Shown here: piece after piece, positions 33,076 to 46,078 of the stretch
Position numbering within the stretch: position 1 is the stretch's first letter
How the letters are laid out: each line of letters opens with the position of its first letter
NCBI GenBank assembly: GCA_003550325.1
Contig: QKWP01000106.1
Location: 177,594 to 241,593, forward strand
Direction of reading: 5' to 3'
Source of the DNA: Gigaspora rosea
Lineage: Eukaryota > Glomeromycota > Glomeromycetes > Diversisporales > Gigasporaceae
Length of the DNA: 64,000 bases
Made by a program: the position numbers and the translations under genes
Notes under the pieces: generated by a model
What the model saw: only the letters and a program-made list of their open reading frames with translations
What the model was told of the DNA's origin: nothing
The model's database searches: none

Positions 33076-34104
33076 TTTTCTTAAAGTTTTATTTAAAAAA
33101 TTTAAAAATTTAAAATTTATGCAAGCAAATATATCTGCATAACAAATTAAAAAAAAGAACCTTTTTATTTTTTTCTAACTTTTCTACTCTTTTATAGTAA
33201 AATTTGCAAGAAATTTTTTTGTTAGAATCCTAAGAGTAGTTTCATATATTCAATTTTAAGTTATAGATAATTTTTGCAAAATGAATATTTGTTTTAAATT
33301 TTTTGATTGTGTAATATTACATCTATCTTGAAATTTAATTAGAAAAGATATATAAGGCATATCATATAATTCAATAAATAAATTTACTTTAAAATAAATA
33401 TAAAATATTAAAAGAAATTGTATTAAAAAAGATATATCAAGAGAAAATATAAGTTAAAAAAAAGTCTTATAAAAGGGCAATGTAAGCTAAGCATACGTGA
33501 AAGATTAAAGATATTTGAAGTTTCAAGTAAAAAAGTAGATAGCTATATTAAGTATATATTATTTATCTAGCAAAATAGTTTTTATATTTATATAAAAAGA
33601 TAGTTGCTATAAAGTAAAAAGTTGAAAAAAAGAAAAAAGAATCACAATAGAAATAAGAAGAAATAAAAAGAAGATAGTAGTTAAAAAAGTGAGTAGCAAT
33701 AAAAAAAAAATTATTGATTAAAAAAGAAGCAAGGAAAAAATAAAAATATATATATAAGTTATATAGAAGAAAGCAATTAAAGAGTACATCAAAAATAGTT
33801 TAAAACAATTTTGCTTTGGATATTAATAAAGTAATATAGTCTTCTATCTTATCAGTAAAATAGTATAATAAATTGTACTAAGATTGCTTATAAAGTAATT
33901 GTATTAAAAAAATTAGCTACATAACTAGATTTTTTTTAAATTTAAAATTTAGTAAAATACTACTATAGCAATAATCATATATATTATAAGGTTTGGTATA
34001 ATATGAATCAAAACAATAAATAAATTTGTTAGTTTAGAGTTAGGTAGGGTTAGGCTAGAGTTAGATTAGGGTTAGAGTAATATGTTTTATTAAAGAGTAC
34101 TTGC
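33076..34104. other. AT-rich stretch; inverted arm at 33190-33330 and telomere-like motif
   Basis: 33190-33330 is the inverse of 26840-26990. 34035-34075 (ttaggtagggttaggctag ... agattagggttagag) is another TTAGGG-like cluster. No gene. Confidence 0.5.
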
Positions 34105-34386
34105 TATATTTCTTCAAAATAAGCTACTACTAAAAATAAACTATCCTCTGATTTTTTCAAAAATCTCATCTAAATTTTACTAAGTAAACCTCAAAAGTGC
34201 TATTAAGTAAACTTTTTAGAACATCAAAATACACTTATAGTAAAAAATTTTATATCATTTGACAGCTTTTTATTAGTACATTTTTTAATTTTTCAAAAAA
34301 TTTAACAATTTAAAAATAAACTACTCCTACGTTTTTTTATATAATTTTTTGCCCAAAAAGGTAGCTTATTTTCAAAAAAAATATGG
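34105..34386 (-). mobile_element. Decayed inverted copy of the AAAATAAGCTACC MITE
   Basis: Left tcttcaaaataagctactac, right aaaggtagcttattttcaaa; the interior is the inverse of 9836 (gtaaactttttagaacatc for gaacaactttact). Confidence 0.65.
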
Positions 34387-34492
34387 CATTTAATTCAAAA
34401 TATCACAAGAAAATTTTTTGTTAGAGTACAAAAGATAGTTTTATAAGCAAAATTTTGTATTATAGGTGATTTTTTAAAAAAATCATAAGAGA

Positions 34493-34552
34493 CATGTTAT
34501 TAATTACCTTTTTATTTTTTATTAGAGGCCTATTTGTATAATTTTATATAAG
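34493..34552 (-). mobile_element. Fragment of MITE family A
   Basis: catgttattaattaccttt ... ttattagaggcctat matches one end of MITE A in inverted orientation; the other end is missing. Confidence 0.6.
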
Positions 34553-34604
34553 GTCTTATGAACTGTAATATAAGCAAAATAATTTGTAATATATTTTAAA
34601 ATAT

Positions 34605-34770
34605 AAATGTGCTTGTCACTGATGGTGACAGTAACCAGATTAGGGTTAGGGTTGGATTTAGAGTTAGAAGAAGGTTTATTATATAATAAAACATCTTAAG
34701 AACCAATTTTAGCTAGAAAAAAATATTGGTTTCATAGGCACAATTTGAAGTTATTGCGATTTGTAATAAG
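34605..34770 (+). repeat. Dispersed repeat with TTAGGGTTAG motif, copy 3
   Basis: gtgcttgtcactgatggtga then agattagggttagggttgga and gagttagaagaaggtttatt, as at 19485. Confidence 0.8.
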
Positions 34771-35497
34771 TTTTCTTTTCATTTATTTTTTTTTTTGATA
34801 TAATTTGTTTTTGTTTTTTGTTTTTTTTTTAAATTTGTTTTATTAATTTATTTTATTTTAGCACTTTGTAAGAAAAGAACCCTTACTTCCTGGTACTTTG
34901 CAAGAAAACCAACTCAGACTTTATTAGTACTTTACAACTTTTTTGCCATTTTGCAAAAACATTAGCTTTCGCAATTTGTAAGAATATGAACTTTTACTTC
35001 AAAAAAATAAATTTATTTATTTTTATTTTTATTAGTTTGCTTACATTTGGTTTTTTTATTTGTTTTTTTTTTATTTATTTTTTTAATTTTTATTTTATTT
35101 TATTTATTTCTAACTTCTTTAATATTTTACAACTTTTTAGCACTTTAGAAGAACACTAGCTTCAACTTTTCTAGTACTTTGCAAGAATATACTAAATTTC
35201 TCTAGCAATTGGCAAAAATACTAACACTTCTGACAAATATTTTTTTATTTTTTTCACTTTTTTACTATTTTTAGGAACTATTTAGAAAAAGAGAGTAAAA
35301 CAAAGATTATAGCTAAAACAAAAGAAATAGCAAAGCAAAGCTAATAGAAAACAAAGAAGTGAAGATATAAGGTAAACAAAAATAAGTGTATAGGGTTAGT
35401 TTTTTGTATATAGTAATAGAATTAAATGCAACAAAGTGCGAAAGTAGTTTAAAATATTTGTAATAATATAAAAATAATACTATATAATAAAGTATAT
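34771..35497. other. T-rich stretch with degenerate ~35-bp repeats, no gene
   Basis: Units of the form agcactttgnaagaanannn with acttc recur at 34860-35220 between long T/A runs. They resemble, in inverse, the interior of the element at 44378. The minus-strand frame at 35313-35537 lies in A/T-biased sequence and is not supported. Confidence 0.4.
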
Positions 35498-36104
35498 AAT
35501 ATGTATATTTATTTTTTTTTTTATTCAAAGTGCCCACTTTGGGGATATAGGCTTTTATTCAAGATATAATAAACCATAGCATTCTACATAGAGGATGTCC
35601 GACATTTGTACATTGATAAGAGTACAACTAGCTACACCTGCAACTTTTGGTTGCCCATTTAAGTAGCCACCTGAAGGTCCTATACTACAGTACTAGCTGC
35701 TATACCTGCAACCTACATACTAGCATTGCCTATTTAAACTCTCTGATTCTTGCCTCTTGCTAGTTCATCTTGTATTATCAAAACACAATTCCAGATTCTG
35801 TACTGCACCCTTAAGACTTGTTTATCCTAGTAGAAAACTTGGTGAGTGTTTTCCTGTTCTACACAGGTATTACCTATACTTCAGTAACTTACATATTTAC
35901 TAAGACGACCAACTTGCAGTTAGGGTTACTTGCAACTGCTACCGTTACCTACTTCTGCCCTTGTGAAGTTCATCAGACTCTAGTACCTTTTATTTTTCTT
36001 CCAGTTTCTTTTTCTATTATCTCTAGTCGTTTTCTTTTCCCAGTTGCAATTCTACTCCCAATCCGAGAACCCAGAAGATTTGGTCTGCCAACAAGTGAGT
36101 CTCC

Positions 36105-36263
36105 TAGAGATGGGCACCATGTGCATAACTGCATGCATACAATTAATTTTGGCCAGTATTAAGGAATTAAATCATAACTTTGGTTAAACATGCATGTATG
36201 CATACAAAAAATACATACACATGTGCATACTAAAATGAAAAATTTGCATTTTGCCCATCTCTA
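36105..36263 (+). mobile_element. hAT-like MITE with TAGAGATGGGCA ends
   Basis: Ends tagagatgggca/tgcccatctcta; flanks gagtctcc (36097-36104) and gagtttcc (36264-36271) differ by one C/T. Interior has atgcatg/catgcat repeats. 159 bp. Confidence 0.92.
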
Positions 36264-36626
36264 GAGTTTCCTATCTCTTGGTACATGCTTCTGAAATACA
36301 TGTCCTTTTCCTTTGGTAAAAACAACTAGTAGTCTGTCTGATTAGTAGGGTCCACTAAACTCTTTTTGTTGTAAGTTTGTCTCTAATTATCAGTTTCATT
36401 TTAGTCAGTCTGCTCCAGTTATCAGTTCCCTATCTGATTTCTGTTTGGTACTGTTAAAAGTTTGGCTACCTTTTCACTCAGGTCTTGACAAGCTGGTTTT
36501 CTTTGTCATACATTAATGTGCCCCTTGGAATTAATTTGCCTTGTATAATGCCAAACACACAATACAAATTGGTGCAACCCAGGTTACAAATTTACAGATC
36601 TAGGCTCAGAGTTCAAATTACTGTAA

Positions 36627-36770
36627 GGGCGCTGACAGATATTATGTAATATCTTTTTATCAAGAGAGCCACCCTCTTCCCCCCTACATCATATATGAAG
36701 CATATATATGATATATTATATCCAGCTACCCTTCCCCCCCTAAGATATTACATAATATCTGTCAGTGCTC
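36627..36770 (+). mobile_element. PIF/Harbinger-like MITE, GATATTAYGTAATATC family
   Basis: TAA at 36624-36626 and 36771-36773; ends gggcgctgacagatattatg and cataatatctgtcagtgctc. Related copy at 41704. Confidence 0.88.
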
Positions 36771-36799
36771 TAATGCAAATATAAAGTTTTTTTGAAACC

Positions 36800-36885
36800 A
36801 TTTCCAGTGGGATTCAAACTCTATATCTTTTGTTACAATGTCTTGGGAGGTAACAACAAACCAACTACACTATATCATACACCCC
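36800..36885 (-). promoter_or_regulatory. tRNA-like Pol III promoter head
   Basis: Minus strand: TAGTGTAGTTGG (A box) and AGTTTGAATCC (B box, CG changed to TG) about 50 nt apart, then a TCCCACTGG tail like a tRNA acceptor 3' side. An intact cloverleaf is not seen. Confidence 0.7.
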
Positions 36886-36899
36886 AATATGTATATTTA

Positions 36900-39342
36900 A
36901 TAAATGTAAAATATAATGTATAATAATAATAAATAAAAAAATATAAAATTTTATATTAAATTGTAAAATCTTGTGAAATATTGCAAAAACCTATAAAAAA
37001 ACACAATTATGTGAATATATATCATTTATTTATTTTTTAAAAAATTTTGAAAATTTGTGAAAATTAGAAAACATTATAAAATATATAAAGTATTACTTTC
37101 TGCAACTCTGAAGAGAAATAATTTGCATTTTTTTTATTTGGTCTATTTTGCAATATTTTGTCTTATTGTTAATTACTTCTTTTTTCAAATTATAATTATT
37201 TTAGGTTTTTTGACATTTAATTGATAAGAATTATATAATTTATTATTCAATACCAATAAAACAGTTGATTCGAGCACTAGACAACTTCAGATCTTTGTCT
37301 ATGTTTATAAATTCGTCTTCTTTAGTTTTCTTAATTAAAAATATTTGCAAGAGTATTATATGCATTATAGCCACCAAATCTACAACATATTTATTTTGAC
37401 AGATTGAATAATGATTAATATTATTTTGAAAAATCGAACCAAATACTGATTTAGTAAATAGTGCCAAAATCATTTGTGGTTCAGCAAATTTTGTATTAAA
37501 TTTAAAGCATGACTAAATAAAATAGACCAATGTGTTTTTAACTTCATTAATATGAATATCAGAAAGTGTAAAAAGATTTACAGATAGTATTATAACTAGA
37601 ATGTTTCAATGTTTTGTGATAACTCTATCTATTCTTTTTCTTGAGCATCGTGCTTGGGTAAAGTGGTATAAAAAAAATCATTTGAAGAATATTTATAATT
37701 TTTTTGCTATGATGCACTTTGAACATGTATCTTGAGACTGCAGTAACTTTTAAATTTTTTATTATCACATAAAAAAACATAAAATACTATTAGTATTACT
37801 ATTGATAATTTTTTCAGAATTTGAAAATATACAATGGTGAAAAATTGGTTTGACGCATTGTTATTATAAATTTAAAAATGAGTTGTAATGGTGAAAAAAT
37901 AGATTTGTTATTATAAATTTGAGGGCCAAAAATTTGTCCAAAGTTTAATTTAATCAATTAATAATAAACTTGGTGATCAAATTTTTTAATTTTAGTAACT
38001 AAATATTTAAATTGGTGCCCAAATTTTTAGATTTGGTGACCAAAAATTGGCTAAATTTTGCAAACATACCATTAAAAAAATTTTACTATTATTTTTTTGT
38101 ATAACCCTGACAAATTTAAAGTTCTTTAGCAAATTTAACTATATAAAGAAGTATATTTTTTTAAAATAATACAATTTCTAAAGATTTTACTACTATAAAT
38201 AGAAGGTTTACTCTATATAGCATGACAGAACTTCTTTTTAATTGGCTATCATGTCAGATGATCTTTATCAAATATGATTGGCTGATTAAATATTGGTAAA
38301 TTAGTAAGTTTGATACTTTCGATATATTTAAATATAAAAAATCTTCGCTGTTAAATCTATGTTACATAAACTTATTAAAGGACTTATTTAATAGCTATTA
38401 TCGTTATGGTTAAACATTATGATATGTAATATGATGTTCTAGAATTAGTGATCACTAAAAACATTAATCATTCAATCTTTAATATTGATACTGTATTTTA
38501 CTCTTTTTTAACATAAATGCAATTTTTCAAACATTAATACAAATATGATCTATTCTATAGATTCTATTGTTACAGTAAATATAACATGCACAATTTTTTT
38601 TAAGTTGTTAAGTACATATTTTCATATATTCGTATCCACAAACTATAGCTAACAAAACCAATGCCTCTGATTGTATGCATCTTTTAGAACTATTCGAACA
38701 ATCTAAACATTTGTAAATAAGAGTTTATAAGTATAAATAAATAAAAAAAAAGCAAATATCGTATTAGCTGCTTAGCAGTCATATAACTAAATATTCACCT
38801 GTAATACATTTGATATACCCATACTCGTGCCTTATGAAAGTTATACAGAATGTGAGAAGCATTAGATGTGTTTTGACATAGACTTCAGAATTTTATAAAA
38901 TATTGTACCAAGCATCTAAATAGCTTGCAGTATTTATAATGGCACAAATAATTTTAATAAATTGACATACTTGCCCACGAAGGCTTTGTTTTAGGTAGAA
39001 TTTAACAAATTATTAGTAAAAACCTACGTCTAATAAAAGTCTTGCAGGTTGAAGATGTAAGTAATGTATTTTTAACAAGCTATTTACCTTGCGGCTGTAT
39101 AATACCCAGTAAAAGTTTTGTAGAAATTGGACGATTTTTTGATGAGCCGTCATATGATATACCTCTTTTTCTTATGTTTTTGATATGTAAAATCTTGTGT
39201 AATGATAATACATAAATTGAACTTCTGTCATACTACTCTATATATTACCCAATTTTGGTAAAAATTGATAGTGGTTTCAAAAAACTTTATTAATAGCATA
39301 TTTTAATTTTATGTATAAAACCCTATTGTACTATAAAATTTA
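36900..39342. other. AT-rich stretch, no gene
   Basis: 37920-38080 has repeated aatttggtgacca/aatttttaga motifs. 38175-38290 shares actataaatagaaggttta with 11765. Frame 37243-37473 (minus, 76 codons) has no recognisable content. Nothing else seen. Confidence 0.4.
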
Positions 39343-39344
39343 TA

Positions 39345-39760
39345 CAGTGCAAGACATCTAAAGACTAAAATGCTAATTCGTGACGAATTTGTCCCATTTT
39401 AAAAAAATTCATTATGAATTTTGATGTTTTATTGATTCCTTGTATTTTAATTGTTAAAAATTTTTTTTAGTGGCTAAAATTTTATAAATTAACAAATTTT
39501 TTAAAAATTAGCCAATAAACAAAGACCAAACATATGACTTGTCCCATTTTTGGTAATTTTTTAATGTATCATATAAAATTTATACATATTTAAGGTAATA
39601 TAAATCAATAATATATAATAAATATTTTTCAAAATAAAACCGCTAAGTTGTAGCAAATTAGCTTGGCTACAATTTAGCAGCTCCCTTTTTTTTATATCTT
39701 TTTTGTATCATGAGCTATTAATTTTTGAAATTATTTTTAGTCTTTAGGTGCTGCGCACTG
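39345..39760. mobile_element. Tc1/mariner-like MITE with CAGTGC ends
   Basis: Inverted ends cagtgcaagacatctaaag/ctttaggtgctgcgcactg (then actaaaa) and TA on both sides (39343-39344, 39761-39762). 416 bp, AT-rich interior, no transposase. Confidence 0.82.
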
Positions 39761-40054
39761 TATAATAAATAATTAATATATACTTAACCCTTAATTAAGA
39801 AGCAGTTTATAGTTAAAAAGTATAAAATATAGCAGATATTTTTACTATAAAGGGGCTTCCAGAAATCAGCTGATTTTTTTTACTATGAGCCCACCTCACC
39901 CCTACCACACCTGATACCACAATCAGCCAATCAGATTTTATGGTTATAAAAAAGTTAGATATAATGTTTAATAGTAAATAACTTTTGATCTACTAGGCCA
40001 ATTTTGATGATTTAACTACCAAAATGATCCTCTCAATAAGAAGATTCTAGCAAG

Positions 40055-42004
40055 TAGTGTTCCGTATGATTCAGACTGGGTGGGTATTTTTAAAGATCTG
40101 GACCCAGTCCGAATATCTAAAATTAGAGCCTGAACTCGCGTTCACTTAGATCCGGGTCCAGTTCGAATCTGTGAAATTTCAAAATTTATAGCTACTAGCC
40201 CTAGTGTCCTTCCTAAAAAAAAAAAAAAAATTTTTAGTTAACCTATGACAAAGCATACAAAGTCACAGGAAGATTGTTTATAAATTAATGCTGTATAAAA
40301 TTTATTTAAATATATTTAAATTAATAAATTTTGTTTTTTTTAATTAAATTTTTTATTCTATTTTAAATTTAATTTATATTAATTTATAATTTACTTTTAC
40401 TAAAGCATACCTATGGTGTTTTATACCTATTGTGTTTTACACCTATGGTATTTTATACCTATATATATATTATTTCAAAAACTAACTGATTAATTAGAAC
40501 ATGATCTGTATTATCAATTTATTGCAAGATCGTTTTATACTATTAAAATACCATAATTCTATCGTCATAATATACAATTTCATGAATACAAGTAAATCAA
40601 GACATCTCATAACGAATATAATCTAACTAAATCCTATCCTAACCTCTAACTCTAATACTAACCTTACTTTAATCCTAAAGAATCAAAACATGATCTTTAA
40701 TGAACAAAAAACTACGTTGTTTTGTCATTCCAAATTCTCTATTTTACGCTAACATTTTTATCAAAACTTTCAAAACTAGTCATGTCAAAGAAAACCACCT
40801 TTAATTGCCAAAAAAATAGCACCGAAAGCCAGAAAGGCTTCATTAGCAAAATGCAATAAATAAAGGGTCCGGCGACACCAGTAAAACAGTGTTAATCCAA
40901 TAAAAAATTATGCTATCAAGAACAACAATATCTATGAAACAGCAGAAATGCATCAACAAGAAGTAAAGACACCAGCTGTGTTGAAATCAGCACATCGACT
41001 AATGATGACCTAATGACGTGACGTATAACGCTAAAAAAAAGACTAGTTAGTAAAAGAAAGAGAAAGAGAAAGTAACAAGGACAAAACTCTGATACTTATA
41101 TGCGAATGACTTTACTAGAAAATGCAATTAATGAAGGCTCCAGGAACGTCGATACCAGTAAAACAGCATTAAACGCCAATGAAAAATAACGCCACTAGGG
41201 TAGTTTCAAGAACAGTAAGCCCAGTGATATCTTCATTATCATTATTTCACATAATTAATAATTCAGCCTAAATAAAAAATTACACCAAAATGTTAAAGAG
41301 TATTTACTATTAGCAACGACGACATGGTATAAATTTCACCACCACAACGATGACATCAAACAATAGCGAAAGGCGAAAAGGTTAAGACAAAATTCTCTAC
41401 TGGTGACACCAAATAACAACAATAATTACCGCCAGAAAGTCAACACGAAAAAGTGCCTACCATTAGCAACACCAAAAAGTTATAAAATCCACCACCACAA
41501 CAGCAACACCAAATAGTGGCAAAGGATAGAAAAGGTCCAGAACACCAAAAAAAACGTCGTCTACCTGGATTAAAAAAAAAAGCTTGTTAGTTAAACTTAT
41601 TCGCAGCAAGAACAAAAAAAAAGAATTAATACTAAACTTGAAATGATCACTAAAAAAAGAAAATTCTGAAATCAGCAAACAGCAATCATTATTATTCTAA
41701 TAAGGGTGGTGACATATATTACGTAATATAATTTTACTATACCCCTATTCCCCACCTTCCTACATAAGAAAAATTTGATTGGCTATTATGAACTTCTATA
41801 TTTAACGTAATATTCAGAGACTCCTCCCCCTCTAAAATATTACATAATATCTGTCACTACCCTAAGACCAGACTGTGTATTACCCGGGCGGATCTTTATG
41901 TGAGTCCGAACCCGTATTGATTCCGATAAATCAAGGATCCAAACTCGGTTCATCAACAGCTGGACCAGATCCTGGACTGGACCCAGATTTTTTGCGGAAC
42001 ACTA
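40055..42004 (+). mobile_element. hAT-like element of 1.95 kb, non-autonomous
   Basis: Inverted ends tagtgttccg/cggaacacta, 8-bp flanks ctagcaag (40047-40054) and ctagcatg (42005-42012); the uninterrupted site ctagcaagcccaaaatc exists at 42715. The subterminal regions are rich in tccgggtccagttcg-type motifs. Interior 40780-41640 holds imperfect repeats (accaccacaacagcaacacc, gtaaaacagcattaa); the minus-strand 71-codon frame there is of low complexity. No hAT transposase. Confidence 0.88.
41704..41862 (+). mobile_element. PIF/Harbinger-like MITE nested in the hAT element
   Basis: TAA at 41701-41703 and 41863-41865; ends gggtggtgacatatattacg and cataatatctgtcactaccc; same family as 36627. Confidence 0.88.
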
Positions 42005-42778
42005 CTAGCATGCCCAAAATAATTAAAATCTAATTACTGGATCCTAAGATCAGAATAGATTTGTGTTACTATAGAAGTTTTATAATTTATTAAAAAATTA
42101 TAAACCTTTAATAGTAATACAAATTTATTCCGATCTCTGGATCTTGTAATTGCATTTTTATGATTTTGGGCTTGCTAGAATCCTCATTGAGCTGATCATT
42201 TTGGTAGTTAAATCATCGAAATTGGCCCAGTAGATCAAAAGTGAAAAATTGAATAGTTGGTCTTTTTATTACCTTGGAGTTATTAACAATTAAAAATTAA
42301 TTTTCAATTTTAATAACTTTTGATCTACTGGGCTGATTTAACTACCAAAATGATTAGCTCAATGAGAGGATTCTAGCAAACCCAAGATCATTAAAATCTA
42401 ATCACTAGATCCTAAGATCAGAATAGATTTGTGTCACTATAGAAGTTTTATAATTTATTAAAGAATTATAAACTATTTATAGTAACACAAATTTATTCCA
42501 ATCTTTGGATCCTGTGATTGGATTTTTATAATTTTAGGCTTGCTAGAATCCTCTCATTGAGCTGATCATTTTGGTAGTTGAATCATCAAAATTGGCCCAG
42601 TAGATCAAAAGTTATTAACAATTGAAAATTAATTTTAATTGTTAATAACTTTGATCTACTGGGCCAATTTTGATGATTTAGCTACCAAAATGATCAGCTC
42701 AATAAGAGGATTCTAGCAAGCCCAAAATCGTAAAAAATCCAATCACAGGATCCAGAGATCAGAATAAATTTGTATTAA

Positions 42779-43307
42779 TGTTACGGTCACAATCGGTCTT
42801 GGGAGAAAATCAGGTTGTGTATCGCAGGAGCAATGATAGGGCTTAATTATGTGTACCATGAATCGATCACACAGGTCATCAATCACTAGATATAATTATG
42901 ACCAAGAATCAAATTCTTATCCAATCAATCAGATCTACAGTATGATCCGAGGTAGTTTAATGCGTATAATGTGATCAATCAATTGCAGTAAAGTTAAATA
43001 TCATGTGATTAATTATGATGTAATTAATCCAGAGTCGAATGATAAGTATATAAGGAGCCTTTTTGCGTATAAAAGGATGTAACTAAGTTATAGATGGTTA
43101 CGACTCTCATGTGCGTGGCAGGAGCACATGAGGAAATACCTAACGATATACTATATCTATGGACATGCGAGACAAAGAGAAGTAAAATACAAGAGTGGGA
43201 CACAAAATTACTCTCCTATGAAATGTCTGAACATCGGCTTAGAAAGAAATCGAATGGTCACGGCGAGTTGAAGTATTTCTCAATAGGTACCAAGTAGGAA
43301 CATGACA
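42779..43307 (+). repeat. Solo LTR
   Basis: 529 bp from TGTTACGGTC to GAACATGACA, flanked by attaa (42774-42778) and attac (43308-43312). The surrounding palindromic repeat reads gtattactata without it, which fixes the insertion limits. TATA-like boxes at 43047 (tatataagg) and 43068 (tataaaagg). No internal region, so it arose by LTR-LTR recombination. The 67-codon frame at 43094-43297 lies in the LTR and is probably not a protein gene. Confidence 0.85.
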
Positions 43308-43639
43308 ATTACTATAAATGGTTTATAATTTTTTAATAAATTATAAAACTTTTATAGTAATATATATCTATTCCGATCTTATAATCCAGTAATTGGATTT
43401 TAATAATTTTGGCTTGCTAGGATCCTCTCATTGAGGGGATCATTTTGGTAGTTAAATCATTAAATTTGATCCAGTAAATTATAAGTTATTAATTATTAAA
43501 TATTGTTAATAAATCTATAATTTTGGTCAAAAATAATTTTGTAACTTTGGCCAGAATTATAAAATTTTGGCCGGAATTATACCTGATACTTCAGCTGACC
43601 CACCCACCCCCCTGAAATCAGCTGATATCTGGAAGCCCC

Positions 43640-44377
43640 TAATTTTTATATAGTAATATAATATTAAGTATTTCTATAAATAAAAAAAATCTTATAGTAA
43701 AAAAGAAAATTCTTAATTTATACAACTAATTTTAATAATTTTATTATTATTAGAATTATAATAACATGTTCTACAACTTTAATTAAAAGTTCAAAATATA
43801 GTTATTTATTATTGTCTGAAGCATAGCAGAGAATCTATCTTTTTTAATCAATAGCCAAATTTTGTCTATCTGTCCGCCCATGTGATTTGTTTGTACTATA
43901 TGATTTATCCAATGGTATAACCATATGACTTTATGTACTTGAGCTCAGACTTGAATTTTGTCTGTCTGTCCACTCGTGATTTGTACTATATGATTTACCC
44001 AATTGTATTCTATGTGACCAAATGTACTAGAGCTCAGACTTGAATTTTGTTTGTCTGTCTGTGGTAATTTGTACTATATGATCTACCCAATTGTATTGTC
44101 ATGTGAATATTCATCTAGCTTCGGACATATAACAGTTCCTGTTAACCTAGTATAAATTGTATTTTACTACTATAAAAAATTTATAATAAGTTCTAACTAC
44201 AGTATTTAGTAATAGTTCTTTTAACTACAAACTACTTTTTAATTATATTTGTAAACCTTTTTTATACTATAAATTTACTAGCTATTTCACTATACTCAAC
44301 AATTGTTATAGAGTTCTTTGTTTATATAAAATACTATTGTTTTTATACTAAATTAAATATAATAAAATTTTTATTAG
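43640..44377. other. AT-rich stretch with a three-copy ~95-bp repeat
   Basis: 43853-44125 has three tandem copies of ttgtctgtctgtcc ... gatttgtactatatgattta ... gagctcagacttgaa. The rest is AT filler. Confidence 0.7.
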
Positions 44378-45839
44378 AGTGTTATTTTATAGCGACCTAT
44401 CACCATAATGACCCCATAATTAACCAATCGAATTTGATTGGCTGATAACATATACTTAAAATTAAAAGCCATTAAAACTAGATTTAACATAAAAATAAAC
44501 TTAATTCCAAGCTCTAATTTATTTAACTTTTTTTTAATTTATTTTTTTTTAAAGTAGCAATTTGTACTTTATAATTATGCAAGCATTTTCTTTATTTGAA
44601 AAAAAAATAAATTAAAAAAATTAAAAAAATATCTTATTATATTATATAATTATCGAGCTATGCTCACTAGTTATATTATGCCCCAAAGTATGATCCAAAG
44701 CATCATACTATCACTATATTCTCAAACTACATCCTATACTAATTATTATACTATATTTATACTAACTATTGTATATATTTGTCACAATATATTTGTCCAA
44801 CTATCACAATATATTTATTCTAACTATTGTAATACATTTGTTCTATTTATTGTAATATGTTTATTCTAACAAAAAAGAAAAATCAGTACTATAAAATGAA
44901 AAAATATAATCTATATAGCAAAAAGACTTACTTTAGGTACTAAAAAAATATTCCAAAAACTTGATCTAAAAAAGAATTACCAAGAAAGAAAAAGCAAGTA
45001 TTATAAAGTGAAAAAAAACCTAAAATCTACACAACAAAAAATTTACTGAAGTACTGAAAAAATATTTTAGAACCCCAAATCTAAAGAGAATCACAAGAAG
45101 TATTAGTATTAAAAATAAAAAAATTTATTGGAAGTACTAAAGAAATATTTCAAAGACAATCTAAAAAGAATTATATATCAAAAGTATTAGTATCAAAAAA
45201 AAAAAAATCAAAATAATTAAAACCTACTAAATGAACAAACTTACTAATAATATCAAAAAAAATATTACTGGAAACTCTAAAAAAATATTTTCAAAACCAA
45301 ATCTAAAAAGAATCACTAGGAAAAAGCATTAGTATTAAAAAGCAAAGAGAAAAAAAAACCTAAGCCAAATCTCTTAAAAAAAATAGAACTTACTTAACAA
45401 TCTACTAAAAAATATCTAGAAAATCTATAAAAAGTAAAGAACTTACTAATAAAAATAGCTTCAAAAACAGTTCTTACAATATATTAAAGAAATCTTCTCA
45501 AAACTGAATCTAAAAAAAATTACTAAAAAGAAGTATTAGTACTGTAAAAAAAGAGAAAAAACCAAGCCAAACTCTTAAAAAAAATAAAACTATTTAACAA
45601 ATAACAACAAACCATATCAAGAACAATAAGCTTTTTGAACCAACTAAAAAATAGTACAAAAAGTAAAGCACTTACTAAATCTCAAAAAAATGGCAAAACT
45701 AAATATAATTTTACAGGACTTCAACAATAGCTCCAACAACGGCTCTAGTAATATAGTTCTAATAAAGCTCTAACAATAATAAATAAATAATTAATAATAT
45801 TAATAAAGTTTACTAAAACGCACCACTAGTGTTCAATAC

Positions 45840-46078
45840 TATACATGAGAACGAAATTATTTCGGGTTCTAAAACCTGAAATTAAAATTTGAAGACAAAA
45901 TTGTTTTTGGTCTATTTTACTTGAAAGACAAAATTATTTGATACTTTTTTTGTATAGACGAAATTATAAGGAACATATCTATATAAATTTTATTTGCTCT
46001 TCCTTATAAAAAATTTTAATTTTCTCTAATGAAGATGAAATAGGCCTTTTTTAAAAATCAATTTCGGTGGCATCACTA
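45840..46078 (+). mobile_element. hAT-like MITE, 239 bp, copy 1
   Basis: Same length and sequence as 51114-51352. Flanks ttcaatac and tttaacac (two C/T differences). Starts tatacatgagaacgaaatta, ends ggtggcatcacta. Confidence 0.75.

Larger units (their letters stand above)
35512..36885 (-). mobile_element. tRNA-headed retroposon with two nested MITEs
   Basis: 14-bp target duplication aatatgtatattta (35498-35511, 36886-36899). Minus-strand 5' end ggggtgtatgatatagtgta carries a perfect A box (TAGTGTAGTTGG), then a B box agtttgaatcc; the 3' end is A-rich. The body shares gagtacaactagctacac and gcctatttaaactctctgat with 9018 and 23972. MITEs at 36105-36263 and 36627-36770 were inserted later; the plus-strand frame 35818-36162 runs into the first and is not taken as a gene. 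Confidence 0.88.
39852..43639. mobile_element. Harbinger-like element made of palindromic units, with nested insertions
   Basis: Ends ggggcttccagaaatcagct and, inverted, ggggcttccagatatcagct. The right flank is TAA, the left AAA, so the TWA target is one base off. After removing 40055-42004 and 42779-43307 about 1.3 kb remains: six alternating ~200-bp units (gatctactgggccaatttt ... gaggattctagcaagccc ... ctataaaccatttatagta) forming three inverted pairs. Confidence 0.82.

Noticed and set aside
35818..36162. 114-codon plus-strand frame
   Set aside because: It lies antisense in a tRNA-headed retroposon and runs across the border of a MITE inserted later.
41463..41678. 71-codon minus-strand frame as a transposase
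   Set aside because: Low-complexity Phe/Leu/Val sequence from accaccac-type repeats; no hAT motif.
43094..43297. 67-codon frame
   Set aside because: It lies entirely inside a solo LTR.
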